This document shows, piece after piece, positions 12,031 to 22,172 of a stretch of 64,000 nucleotides of DNA. The notes beneath the pieces were generated by a model. The model made no database searches, was not told where the DNA came from, and worked only from the letters and a program-made list of their open reading frames with translations. How positions within the stretch are numbered: position 1 is the first letter of the stretch; each line of letters opens with the position of its first letter. The position numbers and the translations under genes are program-made. Source of the stretch: Anastatus disparis (taxonomy: Eukaryota; Arthropoda; Insecta; Hymenoptera; Eupelmidae); assembly GCA_017163975.1 (NCBI GenBank), contig JAFFSR010000091.1, positions 186,001 through 250,000 on the forward strand. The letters run 5' to 3'.

Positions 12031-12441
12031 ATTTATTTCAATTCTTATTTATTTGTACATAAATTAACAAACAAATCAATAAATCTAACATTAAGTAAAA
12101 GTAAATACTTTACTTTTTCCTGTTTCTATAACTAACATTTTTCTGAAGTAACAAACTTTACCTTACAAATAGCTAAAATAAAAACTCAGTGAATCAGCTT
12201 ATCTAACGCAAGGCGTAAGATTAAACTAACGCTTATACATTTACTTTTAATTTTTCCTTTGCTACTTTTTTTTTCTTATGTTAATATGAAGTGAACCATT
12301 TTTATTTTTTGCGAATATAATTCTGCACTAAATAAGTTAAAAATTAATGTTTTTTTTTCTTTCTTTTTTCATTTTTTTTAAGTTTTTTGTTCCTCTTCTT
12401 TCTTTTTTTTTTCTCTCTCTCTGACAGGGTTTGCAGTTTTT

Positions 12442-12764
12442 GAGCCTCACGGCATAAAGCTCGTAAATTATTTTTTCATGCTTAACAGCATTTAAAAATT
12501 TTCTGGTGGAGAGTAAAGAAAAAATTTTTTTTCTTTTCAATCATAACGTTTTATTTCTTGAGGGTCTTGTAGGTCTTGAGCCTCACGGCATAAGACTTGC
12601 AATTCGCCGTTTGTGCTTAACAGCACGAAGGGCTCAACCTGAATAAAATAAAAAACGGAAGAAACAAGTTGACCCTATATCTGAAAGTTTATTTTCAATT
12701 TTGGGCTTGTATCTATTGAGCCTCACGGCATATAGTGCTAGTCCTCTTTTATCGCTTAACAGCG
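12442..12764 (+). repeat. Leader repeat family 2 (three copies)
   Basis: Three copies start at 12442, 12578 and 12718. Each begins GAGCCTCACGGCATA, has about 20 variable bases, then GCTTAACAGC ending near 12490, 12626 and 12764. The variable middles can pair locally with bases around the AACAGC end, so each copy may be a small stem-loop. Function is unknown; packaging, translation or insulator roles are all possible. Confidence 0.7.
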
Positions 12765-12954
12765 GCAAAAGACTTGGAAAGAGAAAAGAGACAATTAGGT
12801 GTTGGAGCAACTTTTTCTAATAAATATTTTTTTCTTTCTCCTCTTCTTTTTTCTTTTCTTCCTCTCTTCAAATAATCATTTTTTTTTTCTTTTTGGTTTT
12901 GTTTTTTTTTTTTTTTTTTTTTTTTTTCTGCTTTCCCCTTTATTTCTCCAGTAA

Positions 12955-13329
12955 ATGACAGATAATAAAAGGAGAGGCCTTGGCCCTAAGATAAGGCAAA
13001 CAGCAGATAAGCTAAGTCTGCAAGGAGAGGCCAGAGCGCGGTTTATAGGGTGGGTCAAAGAAAACGACATTGATCTAGAGCCACAATTTCTACTACCGAG
13101 AAAGAAAATCGGCCCAAAAAGAGGTCTAGTCGTTAACCCATACGTAATCGACACGCCAGCTAAATATTTAATAACTCCCCCCCGGATACAACAACCGCAA
13201 CAGCAGCGCGTTGTAATCGATTTGAGTCTCGAAGAACTACAACCCGCACCAGCTCCGCTATCGCCCTTGCAAGTTGACCAAGCCGGTCAACATATGCAGT
13301 CGGAAAATAATCTAATTACTATCGATTAA
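12955..13329 (+). CDS. ORF0, small protein upstream of gag (element B)
   Basis: A 124-codon ORF starting with ATG at 12955, directly after a long polypyrimidine/poly-T tract. The N-terminal half is basic (KRRGLGPKIRQTADK), the C-terminal half is Pro/Gln-rich and ends in an acidic tail. I do not recognise a domain. It lies 192 bp upstream of gag in the same frame register but is separated from it by stops, so it would need separate initiation or splicing. It may be an accessory protein or a remnant of an extended gag. Translation is not proven. Confidence 0.5.
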   Translation: MTDNKRRGLGPKIRQTADKLSLQGEARARFIGWVKENDIDLEPQFLLPRKKIGPKRGLVVNPYVIDTPAKYLITPPRIQQPQQQRVVIDLSLEELQPAPAPLSPLQVDQAGQHMQSENNLITID

Positions 13330-13521
13330 AAAAATCTTCTTATATCGCGTTTCCTTTCTTCTATAAGGAGCATTTTATTTGAAATTTCTTTTTCTTCTCC
13401 TTTTTCTCAAAATTAACCTAAGAAATTAATCTTTATATATATAAATAACAATTTATAATAATAATTGCACAAGCGATAGTCTATTTTTTTTAAATAGCCT
13501 AGATTTTAAATATCTTATAAA

Positions 13522-14991
13522 ATGGCTACCGGAGGAATTAACGACAAAGATTTGCCGCTCACCGAAGAGGAGTTAAGACTATATGCTAACAACTTAAAAG
13601 AACGCGAACAAAGAATTAAGGATTTAGAACAAGCGCTAGGGAATCGTGAGAAGGAAGTCCTAAGTGAGGCAGAACGGTTAAAGCAGGACGCGATGGACTC
13701 GTTAAATGTAGAAAAGGAACGCGTTCAAATGCTTGAAAAGGAACTCGAAAAAGAAAGAAAACGACGCGAAAATCTTGAAATTACCATATCAGACACTGCC
13801 TCTAGTGTATCAAATTTTCCCTTAGCACAAGCTAATAAAATAGATTTGGGATCTCAAAATAAAACGAATTTGAGGTTAAAGCCAATAGACAAAACCGAGA
13901 AGTCGACAGAGGACGTGCTAACGCAATTAGCAAAAATGCGCCGTGACATAGATCAAATGCGTGCAACTCGCTCAACGTCTCCCGTACCGCAAGCACAGCA
14001 GACATTACCACCAGACCCAGCATCAAGACCTCATAATAACCTAGCAGAACCACAGAATTCCTGGACTGTGCCACCAAGCATTTACATAAAGGAGGCCTTG
14101 AACAGCATACCAAAATTTGACGGAACAAACTTAATACCTTTTGTCAGAGCATGCAAACGCGCAACTCAAATAGTTCCTCAGCACCTTGAGAGAGAGTTAA
14201 TAAAGTTAGTGAAAAATAAACTCGAAGACAAAGCGTATATCGCGTTCGAGCACAATAATTTCGGAACATTGGACGAATTCGTCGATAGACTAAAATCCGT
14301 TTTTGCCCCCACAGAAACTCTAAACAATCTAAGAGGTAAACTTGATCAAATTTATAAGGGAAGGAACGAGTCACTACTTAATTTTATTACACGAATCGTT
14401 GACCTTAAAGAAGCTATTATCGATCGAAAACGTTTCGATATCAGCAATGAATTAACTCGTGACGTACTTTCTGAAATCGAAGGAGATATAATCGAAAGAT
14501 TTCGAGACCGCTTACCGCCGGAATTTAGGCAAAGGCTTAAAAACCCAGCAAACTTAACTCTGAACGAAGTATTCGACGACGCAATCGCGGTAGATAAGCA
14601 GATTGATAGGGACAACTTGAAGCATGGATATAAGATCAACGAAAGAAATAAAAATCTTTATGAAAACAGACGAGATATGAACGAAGCAACAGCTGCAAAA
14701 CCGGATGTGCCACGAGCAACCACATCTAATCAGGGGAGATATAACCAGACTAACAACCAATCAAGTGACAGCAACAAAAGTCATAATAACAATTACCAGA
14801 TAAAAATATGTGCCTATTGCAAAAACAGAGGTCATGTAAAGGAAGAGTGCCGTAAATTAAAATGGGTCAAAGAGAATCAACACAAAAACGAGACGAACGC
14901 TCCAGCGAAGGGCGCTCCTGGAGCGGCAACCGAGAAAACGCGTCCAGTGAACGCGATTGTAACAGAACTTACATCTACACCGTCAACTTAG
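13522..14991 (+). CDS. gag: Gag (element B)
   Basis: A 489-aa structural polyprotein that would form the virus-like particle in the cytoplasm. Residues about 20-90 are a charged heptad-rich coiled coil. Residues about 190-370 resemble a gypsy capsid region (SIPKFDGTNLIPFVRACKRA, then helical segments). A single CCHC zinc knuckle, CAYCKNRGHVKEEC, lies near residues 429-442 and would bind genomic RNA. The ATG at 13522 is the first in the frame. The 3' end overlaps the pol frame by 130 nt (14862-14991), and pol is in the -1 register, so pol is probably made by -1 frameshifting. No clear slippery heptamer was found. Confidence 0.9.
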   Translation: MATGGINDKDLPLTEEELRLYANNLKEREQRIKDLEQALGNREKEVLSEAERLKQDAMDSLNVEKERVQMLEKELEKERKRRENLEITISDTASSVSNFPLAQANKIDLGSQNKTNLRLKPIDKTEKSTEDVLTQLAKMRRDIDQMRATRSTSPVPQAQQTLPPDPASRPHNNLAEPQNSWTVPPSIYIKEALNSIPKFDGTNLIPFVRACKRATQIVPQHLERELIKLVKNKLEDKAYIAFEHNNFGTLDEFVDRLKSVFAPTETLNNLRGKLDQIYKGRNESLLNFITRIVDLKEAIIDRKRFDISNELTRDVLSEIEGDIIERFRDRLPPEFRQRLKNPANLTLNEVFDDAIAVDKQIDRDNLKHGYKINERNKNLYENRRDMNEATAAKPDVPRATTSNQGRYNQTNNQSSDSNKSHNNNYQIKICAYCKNRGHVKEECRKLKWVKENQHKNETNAPAKGAPGAATEKTRPVNAIVTELTSTPST

Positions 14992-15734
14992 AAGAAACAA
15001 CGCCAATCGTCATCGTGGAATCCTCGCAATTTCTACATAATTTCGTTGAAGCTATGGTTGATTCAGGTGCGCAGCCCAATATAGCCAAAATAGGCATTTT
15101 TAACGGAGACGTAATGGTTAACGAATCAAACCGACCATTGTTAAGAGGAATATCGGGAACCGATATACCTTCGATTGGTACATGCGTCATTGACATATAT
15201 GGATCCCCAACAGAGATCATTATAGTCGCCAATGATTGTCCGATGAAAACAGAAGCAATTATAGGTTCAAACTTCTGTAAGCAGCACGGTGCGAGCCTCG
15301 ATTTCTATCGAAAGGCACTAATTTTCGAGGACAAAACCTTGCCTTTCGTAAATTTAAAAGACGTTAAAAGAATACCTGCTCTAGCAACCGCAACTGTACG
15401 TTTCCCGTTGAATAACCCAGAAGATGAATATGGCTATATTAGGAAAATAAAATTTAACGAAAAAGGCATAGTGGCAGGAAACATCATGGCAATTAACGAC
15501 CAAGGCTACGTTGACATAGAGGTATTCAATACCAATATCTTTGATATCGACCTAAAAATAACACCGCTAACTCTAGAACCAACACAGAAATATTATCAGC
15601 ATCGTAACGAGAAAATTTTTATAGACAAAGATAGCACTCTCTTCATGGATATAGAAGATATAAAAGAAGTTAACATCACGAACCAAGCACCTTCTCTTAT
15701 TTCTATGCAGGCCAATGTAGATGATACGAGGTAA
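14862..15734 (+). CDS. pol: Pol part 1: aspartic protease region (element B)
   Basis: This 290-codon frame overlaps the end of gag in the -1 register. It carries the protease active-site motif AMVDSGAQPN (DSG form) and the later hydrophobic IIGSNFC, as expected for a retropepsin that cleaves Gag and Gag-Pol. It ends at a TAA (15732-15734), but the same reading frame stays open on the far side right through RT, so the stop is one isolated nonsense codon rather than a natural gene end. Read-through or a recent mutation are both possible. Confidence 0.85.
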   Translation: MGQRESTQKRDERSSEGRSWSGNRENASSERDCNRTYIYTVNLEETTPIVIVESSQFLHNFVEAMVDSGAQPNIAKIGIFNGDVMVNESNRPLLRGISGTDIPSIGTCVIDIYGSPTEIIIVANDCPMKTEAIIGSNFCKQHGASLDFYRKALIFEDKTLPFVNLKDVKRIPALATATVRFPLNNPEDEYGYIRKIKFNEKGIVAGNIMAINDQGYVDIEVFNTNIFDIDLKITPLTLEPTQKYYQHRNEKIFIDKDSTLFMDIEDIKEVNITNQAPSLISMQANVDDTR

Positions 15735-18095
15735 GCCGATGAACTAATCAATTACTTAATTACTTTCGAATATGGTGAAGAATACGATCAAGTCTTTCAG
15801 AGACGCTACTCAGACAGAACTATTTGCTCATCTTCCGAAGAAGACCTTCAAATTCAAGAAAATATAATTCCTAAATCTAAGGTTCCTGTGCAGGTGTTAC
15901 CCAATTCTGCAACGTCATGCGTTGAGTCCGAAAATGCTTCGCGCGACACGGTAGACGATGACGCTCCGAACTCTATCGCAAATTTAATCGAATCCCCCGG
16001 CCGAAATCCAAAACCATCGTACGCAAAGCCCGAAAACGCCCCGCGCAACACGGTAAGCGACGATGATAATGTGCGACATAGCACCCACAAGACTTATGCT
16101 AAGCCCGAAAAAGCTCCGCGCAACACGATAAGCACAAGTCTAACAAAAGGGGAAATTGAAATATCAGATAACGAAAGCACAGAAACCACTGAAGAAGATA
16201 TAATAATTCGAGATTTCCTTCCAGGTGCAAATTTGCTGGACTATATCGAAATAAATCAGGTGAATCAACCAATAGAAACTTATGTAAATTACTCTGATAT
16301 AGAACCATGCATCAACAGAACTATCTTAGACATAAATACTGTCACTGAATTCTACGTCAAGCCATATAAAAAGGATAATCGAAGTTCAAAACACAAAAAT
16401 TTTGAGCGAATATACAATGCTAATGTCAAAAACAGAACAGAATGTATATTAAACGACATACCTAAAAACCATATAGCGGAAGAAAACGAAGCAAGGCTGC
16501 AGAAGCTCATTGAAAAAACTGCTGATGTTTTTCATTTGAAAGGAGAACCCCTTTCTGCCACTAACATAATCGAACATAAAATCAAAACCTACGACGAAGA
16601 ACCAGTGAACGTAAGACAGTATCCAATACCTCAAAAATTGCAAGAAGTTGTTAACGAGCAAATAAGTAAATTGTTAGAATCAGATATAGTCGAAAGAAGT
16701 GAATCGCCTTTTAACAGTCCTCTCTGGGTTGTCAAAAAGAAAGACGATATTGAAGGGAAGCCACAGTGGAGAGTTGTAGTCGATTTCCGAAAATTAAATG
16801 AAAAAATCAAGCCATATCCACATCCAATCCCATATATTACGCATTTAGTCGAGCAGCTCGGCGGGGCTCGCTATTTTATCGTCGTGGATATGTATTCAGG
16901 TTTCCATCAGGTGATGATTAGAGAAGAAGACCGAGAGAAAACAGCCTTTTCTACTCCTTATGGTCACTTTCACTTCAAAAGAATGCCTTTCGGAATTCGA
17001 ACAGCGGCAAGTACTTTTCAAGAATCAACCAATAAAATATTAGGGCATAAACCGTTAGATCTAAGCTCGAAAGGAAAAGGAAAGCTAGGATATATTGATG
17101 ACGTCATACTATTTGCGAAAAATCTAAACGATCTAGACGAATTATTTCTGGAATTCACAGAGACTTTAAGGAAATCTAACCTAAAATTAAATCCCTTAAA
17201 GTGCCAATTTTACGAAACATCAGTGACATTTCTTGGTCACGAGATTAGTCATAAAGGCATGAGACCAGACCCAAATAAGACCCAAGCTGTCGAAAAATTT
17301 CCTCGTCCACGAAATGTCAAGGGAATACGCCAATTTCTTGGTCTGTGCGGATATTATCGACGTTTCATCCCAAATTTTGCAACGATCGCAAAGCCATTGA
17401 CAAACCTTTTGAAGAAAGCAGTAGCTTTCAATTGGTCAGATGAACAGGAAATAGCTTTTGAGACGCTCAAAAACTGCCTAATTAATGAACCAATTTTGCA
17501 ACATCCAAACTTCGAAGAGGAATTCTTTGTAACAACAGACGCCTCAGACTACGCAGTCGGTGGTGTCCTATCTCAAAAGAAGGAAAATTCAGATTTACCT
17601 GTAGCTTACGCAAGCCGATTGCTTACAAAAACCGAGATGAATTATAGCACTATCAAAAAGGAACTACTCGCAATGCGATTTTGCGGCGATCAATTCGACT
17701 ATTGTCTGATTGGCCGACATTTCACCTTTATAACTGACCACCAACCTCTCGTTTGGCTGCACAAAATAAAGGACTGTACATCTAAATTAAAAAAATGGTA
17801 TTTTGAATTAAGAGACAAATTTGACTTTACAATCAGATATCTTCCAGGAAAAATTAATTTCGTCGCCGACGCTCTATCACGTAACCCTCCGGATAACGAA
17901 GTGCAAAATATACGCGAATCGGAAACTAAAGAAATCGTTAAGATAACTTCCGAGGAAAATACGTGTAAACCGGTCTATAAAATAAACGCTTTAGAGTCAA
18001 TCGCAACCGAGACACTGTTTAAAAAGAATGACTTTCTAGCAGTAAGAAACAGTAAGGACAGTTTTTTATTTGTGCCAAAGCAAACAGTACATTAA
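15735..18095 (+). CDS. pol: Pol part 2: reverse transcriptase and RNase H (element B)
   Basis: The frame continues from the protease across a single TAA. After about 200 residues of variable linker with short repeats (AKPEKAPRNT-type, 15940-16140), RT follows: QWRVVVDFRKLNEKI, MPFGIRTAASTFQ and the YIDDVILFAK active site near 17092-17120. RNase H shows TTDASDYAVGGVLSQ, KELLAM, TDHQPL and NFVADALSRN. All catalytic residues seen are intact. The frame stops at 18093-18095, and integrase-type coding resumes one register away, so an indel near 18080-18095 separates RT/RNase H from integrase. It would copy the RNA genome into DNA in the particle. Confidence 0.9.
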   Translation, partial: ADELINYLITFEYGEEYDQVFQRRYSDRTICSSSEEDLQIQENIIPKSKVPVQVLPNSATSCVESENASRDTVDDDAPNSIANLIESPGRNPKPSYAKPENAPRNTVSDDDNVRHSTHKTYAKPEKAPRNTISTSLTKGEIEISDNESTETTEEDIIIRDFLPGANLLDYIEINQVNQPIETYVNYSDIEPCINRTILDINTVTEFYVKPYKKDNRSSKHKNFERIYNANVKNRTECILNDIPKNHIAEENEARLQKLIEKTADVFHLKGEPLSATNIIEHKIKTYDEEPVNVRQYPIPQKLQEVVNEQISKLLESDIVERSESPFNSPLWVVKKKDDIEGKPQWRVVVDFRKLNEKIKPYPHPIPYITHLVEQLGGARYFIVVDMYSGFHQVMIREEDREKTAFSTPYGHFHFKRMPFGIRTAASTFQESTNKILGHKPLDLSSKGKGKLGYIDDVILFAKNLNDLDELFLEFTETLRKSNLKLNPLKCQFYETSVTFLGHEISHKGMRPDPNKTQAVEKFPRPRNVKGIRQFLGLCGYYRRFIPNFATIAKPLTNLLKKAVAFNWSDEQEIAFETLKNCLINEPILQHPNFEEEFFVTTDASDYAVGGVLSQKKENSDLPVAYASRLLTKTEMNYSTIKKELLAMRFCGDQFDYCLIGRHFTFITDHQPLVWLHKIKDCTSKLKKWYFELRDKFDFTIRYLPGKINFVADALSRNPPDNEVQNIRESETKEIVKITSEENTCKPVYKINALESIATETLFKKNDFLAVRNSKDSFLFVPKQTVH

Positions 18096-19998
18096 ATCAA
18101 ATAATAAAGTAATATCTATACGATGGTTAACGCGTCAAGACGGAGACGAACATATATATTCTTTTGACTATGACGATAAGATACCCTTCGACAGTATACT
18201 AACAAGCGTAAAATTGACTAAAATCGAGCAAGACAGATATAAACTGCCAGCCGACGAACTGTCACGGACGCTAGACATCCTTAAGGAATCTTTAGAAGCT
18301 ATAGCAAATAAACCACCCGAAGACGCTCACGTGACTGACGATGCTATGAATGAAAATACAAATATTTCTGAGGATCATCAATCGCTCAGGGACGAATTAC
18401 ATTCAAATCCGTCCAGGGCGAATGAAGCTCCTCTATCTGTTGAGTATGAGATAGGTCGAGACGAATCAAATCGACCTCGACCATCACGAAATATAATCGA
18501 AACGAGAGATAACTTTCTCATGGCAAAAGACAATCTGACCTATTTCATAACACAAAAAAATCAACCTCTCGACTCAGGAGCACTTTTTCTGCAACAAGAA
18601 CAAAGACTTCCGCCCCTGCAAGATATTGTCCTTGCAAGAGCAAAAGTCATTGAAAATAACAAAAAGATTCTGATAGATTTGCCAATTAAAGAAAATCTGC
18701 ATATACAAACAGATAGAGAAATTTTCAAGGATGCTATTTTTTCACTGCTAGACGTATGCCAAACAACGTCTCTGGTATCCTTGAGAATTTCAAAAACAAA
18801 ACAGATAGACGATATCACGTGGAGTGAAATTGTCGATCTGTTGAAGGATATATTTTCAGATTCTCAAACTAAGATAATAATCTGTAAAAACTTGATACAA
18901 ATACCAGAAGTAGATCTGCGTGAACAAATTATACGCGAAATTCACGAATCACCAATAAACGGTCATAAAGGTATAACAAAGACATATAACCGAGTTAGAC
19001 AACACTATTTTTGGCCAAATATGAAAGCGGGAATCCAAAATTTTGTCAACGCTTGTCGCACTTGTCAACTAAATAAACTAGTTAGAAATAAGGTTAGGCA
19101 ACCTATGGTGTTAACAGACACACCGAGTTCTAGCTTCGAAAAAATTTCGTTAGATATCGTAGGTCCATTGGACAGGACCAGAAATGGGAACATGTACATT
19201 TTGACGATGCAAGATTTGCTAACAAAATTCTGTATAGCTGTCCCTTTAGATTCCACTACGTCAACGGCAATTGCCGATGCTTTTCTAAAACGATTTGTTT
19301 TTATTCATGGGTCACCAAGGATAGTCCTGACGGATCAAGGTGCAAATTTTATCAGTTCATTAATGAAAAACGTCGCGAAAATGTGTAAAATTAAAACATG
19401 TACTACCACCGCAATTCACCCTCAATCCAATGGATCTATTGAGCGAATGCATCACTCGTTAAAGGAATGGTTAATGAACTATGTATCAAATATACGACAA
19501 TGGGATGGATGGTGTGAATGTGCGACATTTTCCTACAATACCAGCGTTCATGAAGGGACGAAGCTCACCCCATACGAATGCGTATATGGGAAGATAGCTC
19601 GCGTTCCATCAGCGAGGGCGGTATTGGGGGAAAATACTACCGATACTTATTATGACTATTTGACTAGATTAAGATCAAAATTGTTAGAAATACACGAATT
19701 AGCTAAAGAAAATCTAAATAACGCAAAAAGACGTTCCAAGGAATATTACGATAGGAAGTTAAACCCGTGTAATTTTAAGGTTAATGACCACGTAATGTTA
19801 TTAATAGAACCTAGAAAGGGAAAATTCCAACCGCAGTATACCGGGCCACATAGAATTCTCGAAATATTAGAAAATGGTAGAAATATTAAAATTTCTTTTA
19901 AAAACACTACGAAAATTGTACACCCAAATAAATTGCGCTTAACGAAACTAAGATCTGAAAGCTCGATCGATAATGATCAGAACTCTACATTTGACTAG
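18079..19998 (+). CDS. pol: Pol part 3: integrase (element B)
   Basis: Open frame to 19998, in a different register from RT/RNase H; the true N-terminus is inside pol, so no start codon is assigned. A long linker precedes the H2C2 finger (HESPINGHKG with CRTCQ). The DDE core has Asp in SLDIVGPL, Asp in TDQGANF and Glu in HPQSNGSIERMHH. The C-terminus has a GPY/F-type segment (YTGPHRILEILENG) typical of gypsy integrases. It would insert the cDNA, giving the 5-bp duplication seen. The catalytic set is complete; only the upstream frame break would stop its synthesis as part of Pol. Confidence 0.9.
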   Translation, partial: SKQYIKSNNKVISIRWLTRQDGDEHIYSFDYDDKIPFDSILTSVKLTKIEQDRYKLPADELSRTLDILKESLEAIANKPPEDAHVTDDAMNENTNISEDHQSLRDELHSNPSRANEAPLSVEYEIGRDESNRPRPSRNIIETRDNFLMAKDNLTYFITQKNQPLDSGALFLQQEQRLPPLQDIVLARAKVIENNKKILIDLPIKENLHIQTDREIFKDAIFSLLDVCQTTSLVSLRISKTKQIDDITWSEIVDLLKDIFSDSQTKIIICKNLIQIPEVDLREQIIREIHESPINGHKGITKTYNRVRQHYFWPNMKAGIQNFVNACRTCQLNKLVRNKVRQPMVLTDTPSSSFEKISLDIVGPLDRTRNGNMYILTMQDLLTKFCIAVPLDSTTSTAIADAFLKRFVFIHGSPRIVLTDQGANFISSLMKNVAKMCKIKTCTTTAIHPQSNGSIERMHHSLKEWLMNYVSNIRQWDGWCECATFSYNTSVHEGTKLTPYECVYGKIARVPSARAVLGENTTDTYYDYLTRLRSKLLEIHELAKENLNNAKRRSKEYYDRKLNPCNFKVNDHVMLLIEPRKGKFQPQYTGPHRILEILENGRNIKISFKNTTKIVHPNKLRLTKLRSESSIDNDQNSTFD

Positions 19999-20309
19999 AG
20001 ATTTCTTAAAGTGAATACACATAACGATAATTAACGTAAATCTGCGTATTATTTATTTTTTTTTATCATCCAATTTCTTTGTTTTGTGATACGTATGCAT
20101 ATCCAAATTTGTCTCTTCTTTGGATGTAATAACGAATAAAGAAACTTAAGCAAGTTGGTGAATTCACTTTACCTAATCACGCATCTTTAAAAGTTATCTT
20201 AGTAATTGGGTACAAATGCTTATAACCTCAATCAACTGTAACTACGCAACATAATAACCATACCTGTATCAGCATAAATTAAGGAATCTGCGAATAATCT
20301 TAAGTTATT

Positions 20310-20323
20310 TTTCTTTGTTATAG
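20310..20323 (+). promoter_or_regulatory. Candidate splice acceptor for the envelope mRNA
   Basis: A pyrimidine-rich stretch (TTTTTCTTTGTTATAG) ends in AG at 20322-20323, four bases before the envelope ATG. This is where a subgenomic env mRNA would be spliced, as in errantiviruses. The likely donor is GT at 11332-11333. Motif-level evidence only. Confidence 0.45.
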
Positions 20324-20327
20324 GAGG

Positions 20328-22172
20328 ATGAACTGCAAATTAATGTTCTTTTTGTACACTTATATTCGAGTCGCCATCACTTTTACGACATATGAATGCG
20401 GATCTGCCACCCCCAACATAACAACTATAGTACTTACAGAAGTCGGAGACTGCGTGCTATCCGACGCAGAACCTGCTGAAGAAGAAATATACCTACAGCT
20501 GCTACAACATACTCAATATTTCAAGGTCCGAGCTTACCAATGTAGAATAAAGGTAGAGCAGGAAATTACGTATTGCGGTATGCATTCGCACAACTCAAAA
20601 GTAAAAGGAGGCTCTACTACATTCATGGAGTTGGCAACGAGAGAAGCATGCGAAGATCTCGTTAGGTATGGCCAATATAAATATGGACGCTCCGTAATAA
20701 ATAATCTATTGGTGAACGCGACCAATAGAAGGACTGTCACAGTCGCCGGAAGATTGGATGCAAACGGATATTGTGAGGGTACAACTTACAATGATAATGG
20801 ATATGAATACGAAAAAGTAGTCGTAACTGCGAAGCTGGAGATCAAAGCAACAGACTACGAGGTCACCGTAGATAAAAAAAAGAATATGGTGATCCTAAGC
20901 ACCGGAACTCGATGCAGCTACACCAGTGGTAGATGCATTGATGAGGAAGAAAGCTACATTTTCTGGACCCCAGTAATGGGATCCACATGTAAGTTCGATG
21001 AATTCACCATCCTATATGAAGGTATAGGGACACGTATGGTTGATAGCAATTCGAACGCTCCTGTTATCTACTTTGGTAATTCAACTGGGAAGATAAATTT
21101 TGGTCTAACCAAAACTGGAGAAGAAATGCTATGCGGATATAAATTAATTAAAACGGATCAAACAGAACTATTCATTTTGGAAACCACAAGAGGCAAATCA
21201 TTCACCACCCAAAAAAGCTTGGAGGTACCAGATATCATCCTTACTACATATTTTAACGCAAAAATAATGAATCTCGGAAGACATCTCGATAAACAACTAG
21301 GATCACTATATCGTGACATAGTCCTACACCGATGTATATTGGAGAAGCAAATCATAGAAAATGCTCTACCTCTGGCGTTCTCAAATCCAGACCTTTTTGC
21401 TATGAAAGTTATGAAGAAGCAAGGTTATTCAGCCATAGCAGCAGGAGAAGTCGCCCACATAATTCAATGTGTACCACGATCCTGCAAAATAAGAAAAACG
21501 GAACAATGCTACTACGAAGTACCAGTGACTTGCGATGACGAAGCTTACTTCGCCAAACCTATCAGCAAGGTGCTAGCACAAATAGGAACGATTAGAGATT
21601 GCAACGCACTTATACCAAGTATCTTCAAAATCAGCGAGAAATGGTTTAAGATTCATCTTACAGCAACGGAGGTAAACCTACCGCAAACCCTAAAACCATT
21701 TGTCCAACCGACCTGGAAGCACGCCAGCATCTCAGAAGTCTTGGAAAATGGAATATACACACCGGAAGACCTGCAAAATCTACGCGAACATTCGATCTTT
21801 CCAGCCGAAAAGCCTGCAATGCTGGAAGCAATAGCGAGACGGCTTAACGACAGAGAAGCAAGGACGCGCTCTGTAAAGTTTAACAACCTGTTGACGCCAG
21901 AAGAAATGGAAACAATGATGGAATCCACACTTAACAAAATGTGGAACGGGTTTCAAAAATTTGGCCAAATCTCGGCAGGAATATTAATGATTATCCTGTT
22001 ATGCCAAGTAATCAAACTAATCTTCGACACCATAATCCGCGGATACACTCTATACACGGTATATGGATGGAGTACAAGACTCCTGGGAGCCATTTTCGGA
22101 TCGATAACACATTTGCTTACGAGCCTGGCTAAGCCCGAACGTACAGAGAAGGATAAAACATCAGAACACTGA
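20328..22172 (+). CDS. env: Envelope-like glycoprotein (element B)
   Basis: A 614-aa ORF in env position between integrase and the 3' LTR. The N-terminus is a hydrophobic leader (about residues 1-18). The ectodomain is Cys-rich with N-glycosylation sequons (NITT, NATN, NSTG) and a CGMHSH segment. One strong membrane span lies near residues 547-566 (ILMIILLCQVIKLIF) with a short tail. The Cys pattern and the CGMHSH region look more like class III-type glycoproteins of insect negative-strand RNA viruses (chuvirus-like) than the baculovirus F-like env of Drosophila errantiviruses; that is from family knowledge, not from an alignment. The frame is intact. It would allow the particle to bind and fuse with cells, if expressed. 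Confidence 0.75.
   Translation: MNCKLMFFLYTYIRVAITFTTYECGSATPNITTIVLTEVGDCVLSDAEPAEEEIYLQLLQHTQYFKVRAYQCRIKVEQEITYCGMHSHNSKVKGGSTTFMELATREACEDLVRYGQYKYGRSVINNLLVNATNRRTVTVAGRLDANGYCEGTTYNDNGYEYEKVVVTAKLEIKATDYEVTVDKKKNMVILSTGTRCSYTSGRCIDEEESYIFWTPVMGSTCKFDEFTILYEGIGTRMVDSNSNAPVIYFGNSTGKINFGLTKTGEEMLCGYKLIKTDQTELFILETTRGKSFTTQKSLEVPDIILTTYFNAKIMNLGRHLDKQLGSLYRDIVLHRCILEKQIIENALPLAFSNPDLFAMKVMKKQGYSAIAAGEVAHIIQCVPRSCKIRKTEQCYYEVPVTCDDEAYFAKPISKVLAQIGTIRDCNALIPSIFKISEKWFKIHLTATEVNLPQTLKPFVQPTWKHASISEVLENGIYTPEDLQNLREHSIFPAEKPAMLEAIARRLNDREARTRSVKFNNLLTPEEMETMMESTLNKMWNGFQKFGQISAGILMIILLCQVIKLIFDTIIRGYTLYTVYGWSTRLLGAIFGSITHLLTSLAKPERTEKDKTSEH

Noticed and set aside
14862..14991. Slippery heptamer for gag-pol -1 frameshifting in the overlap
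   Set aside because: A-rich runs such as CACAAAAAC exist, but none fits the X XXY YYZ pattern in the gag frame, so no site is called.
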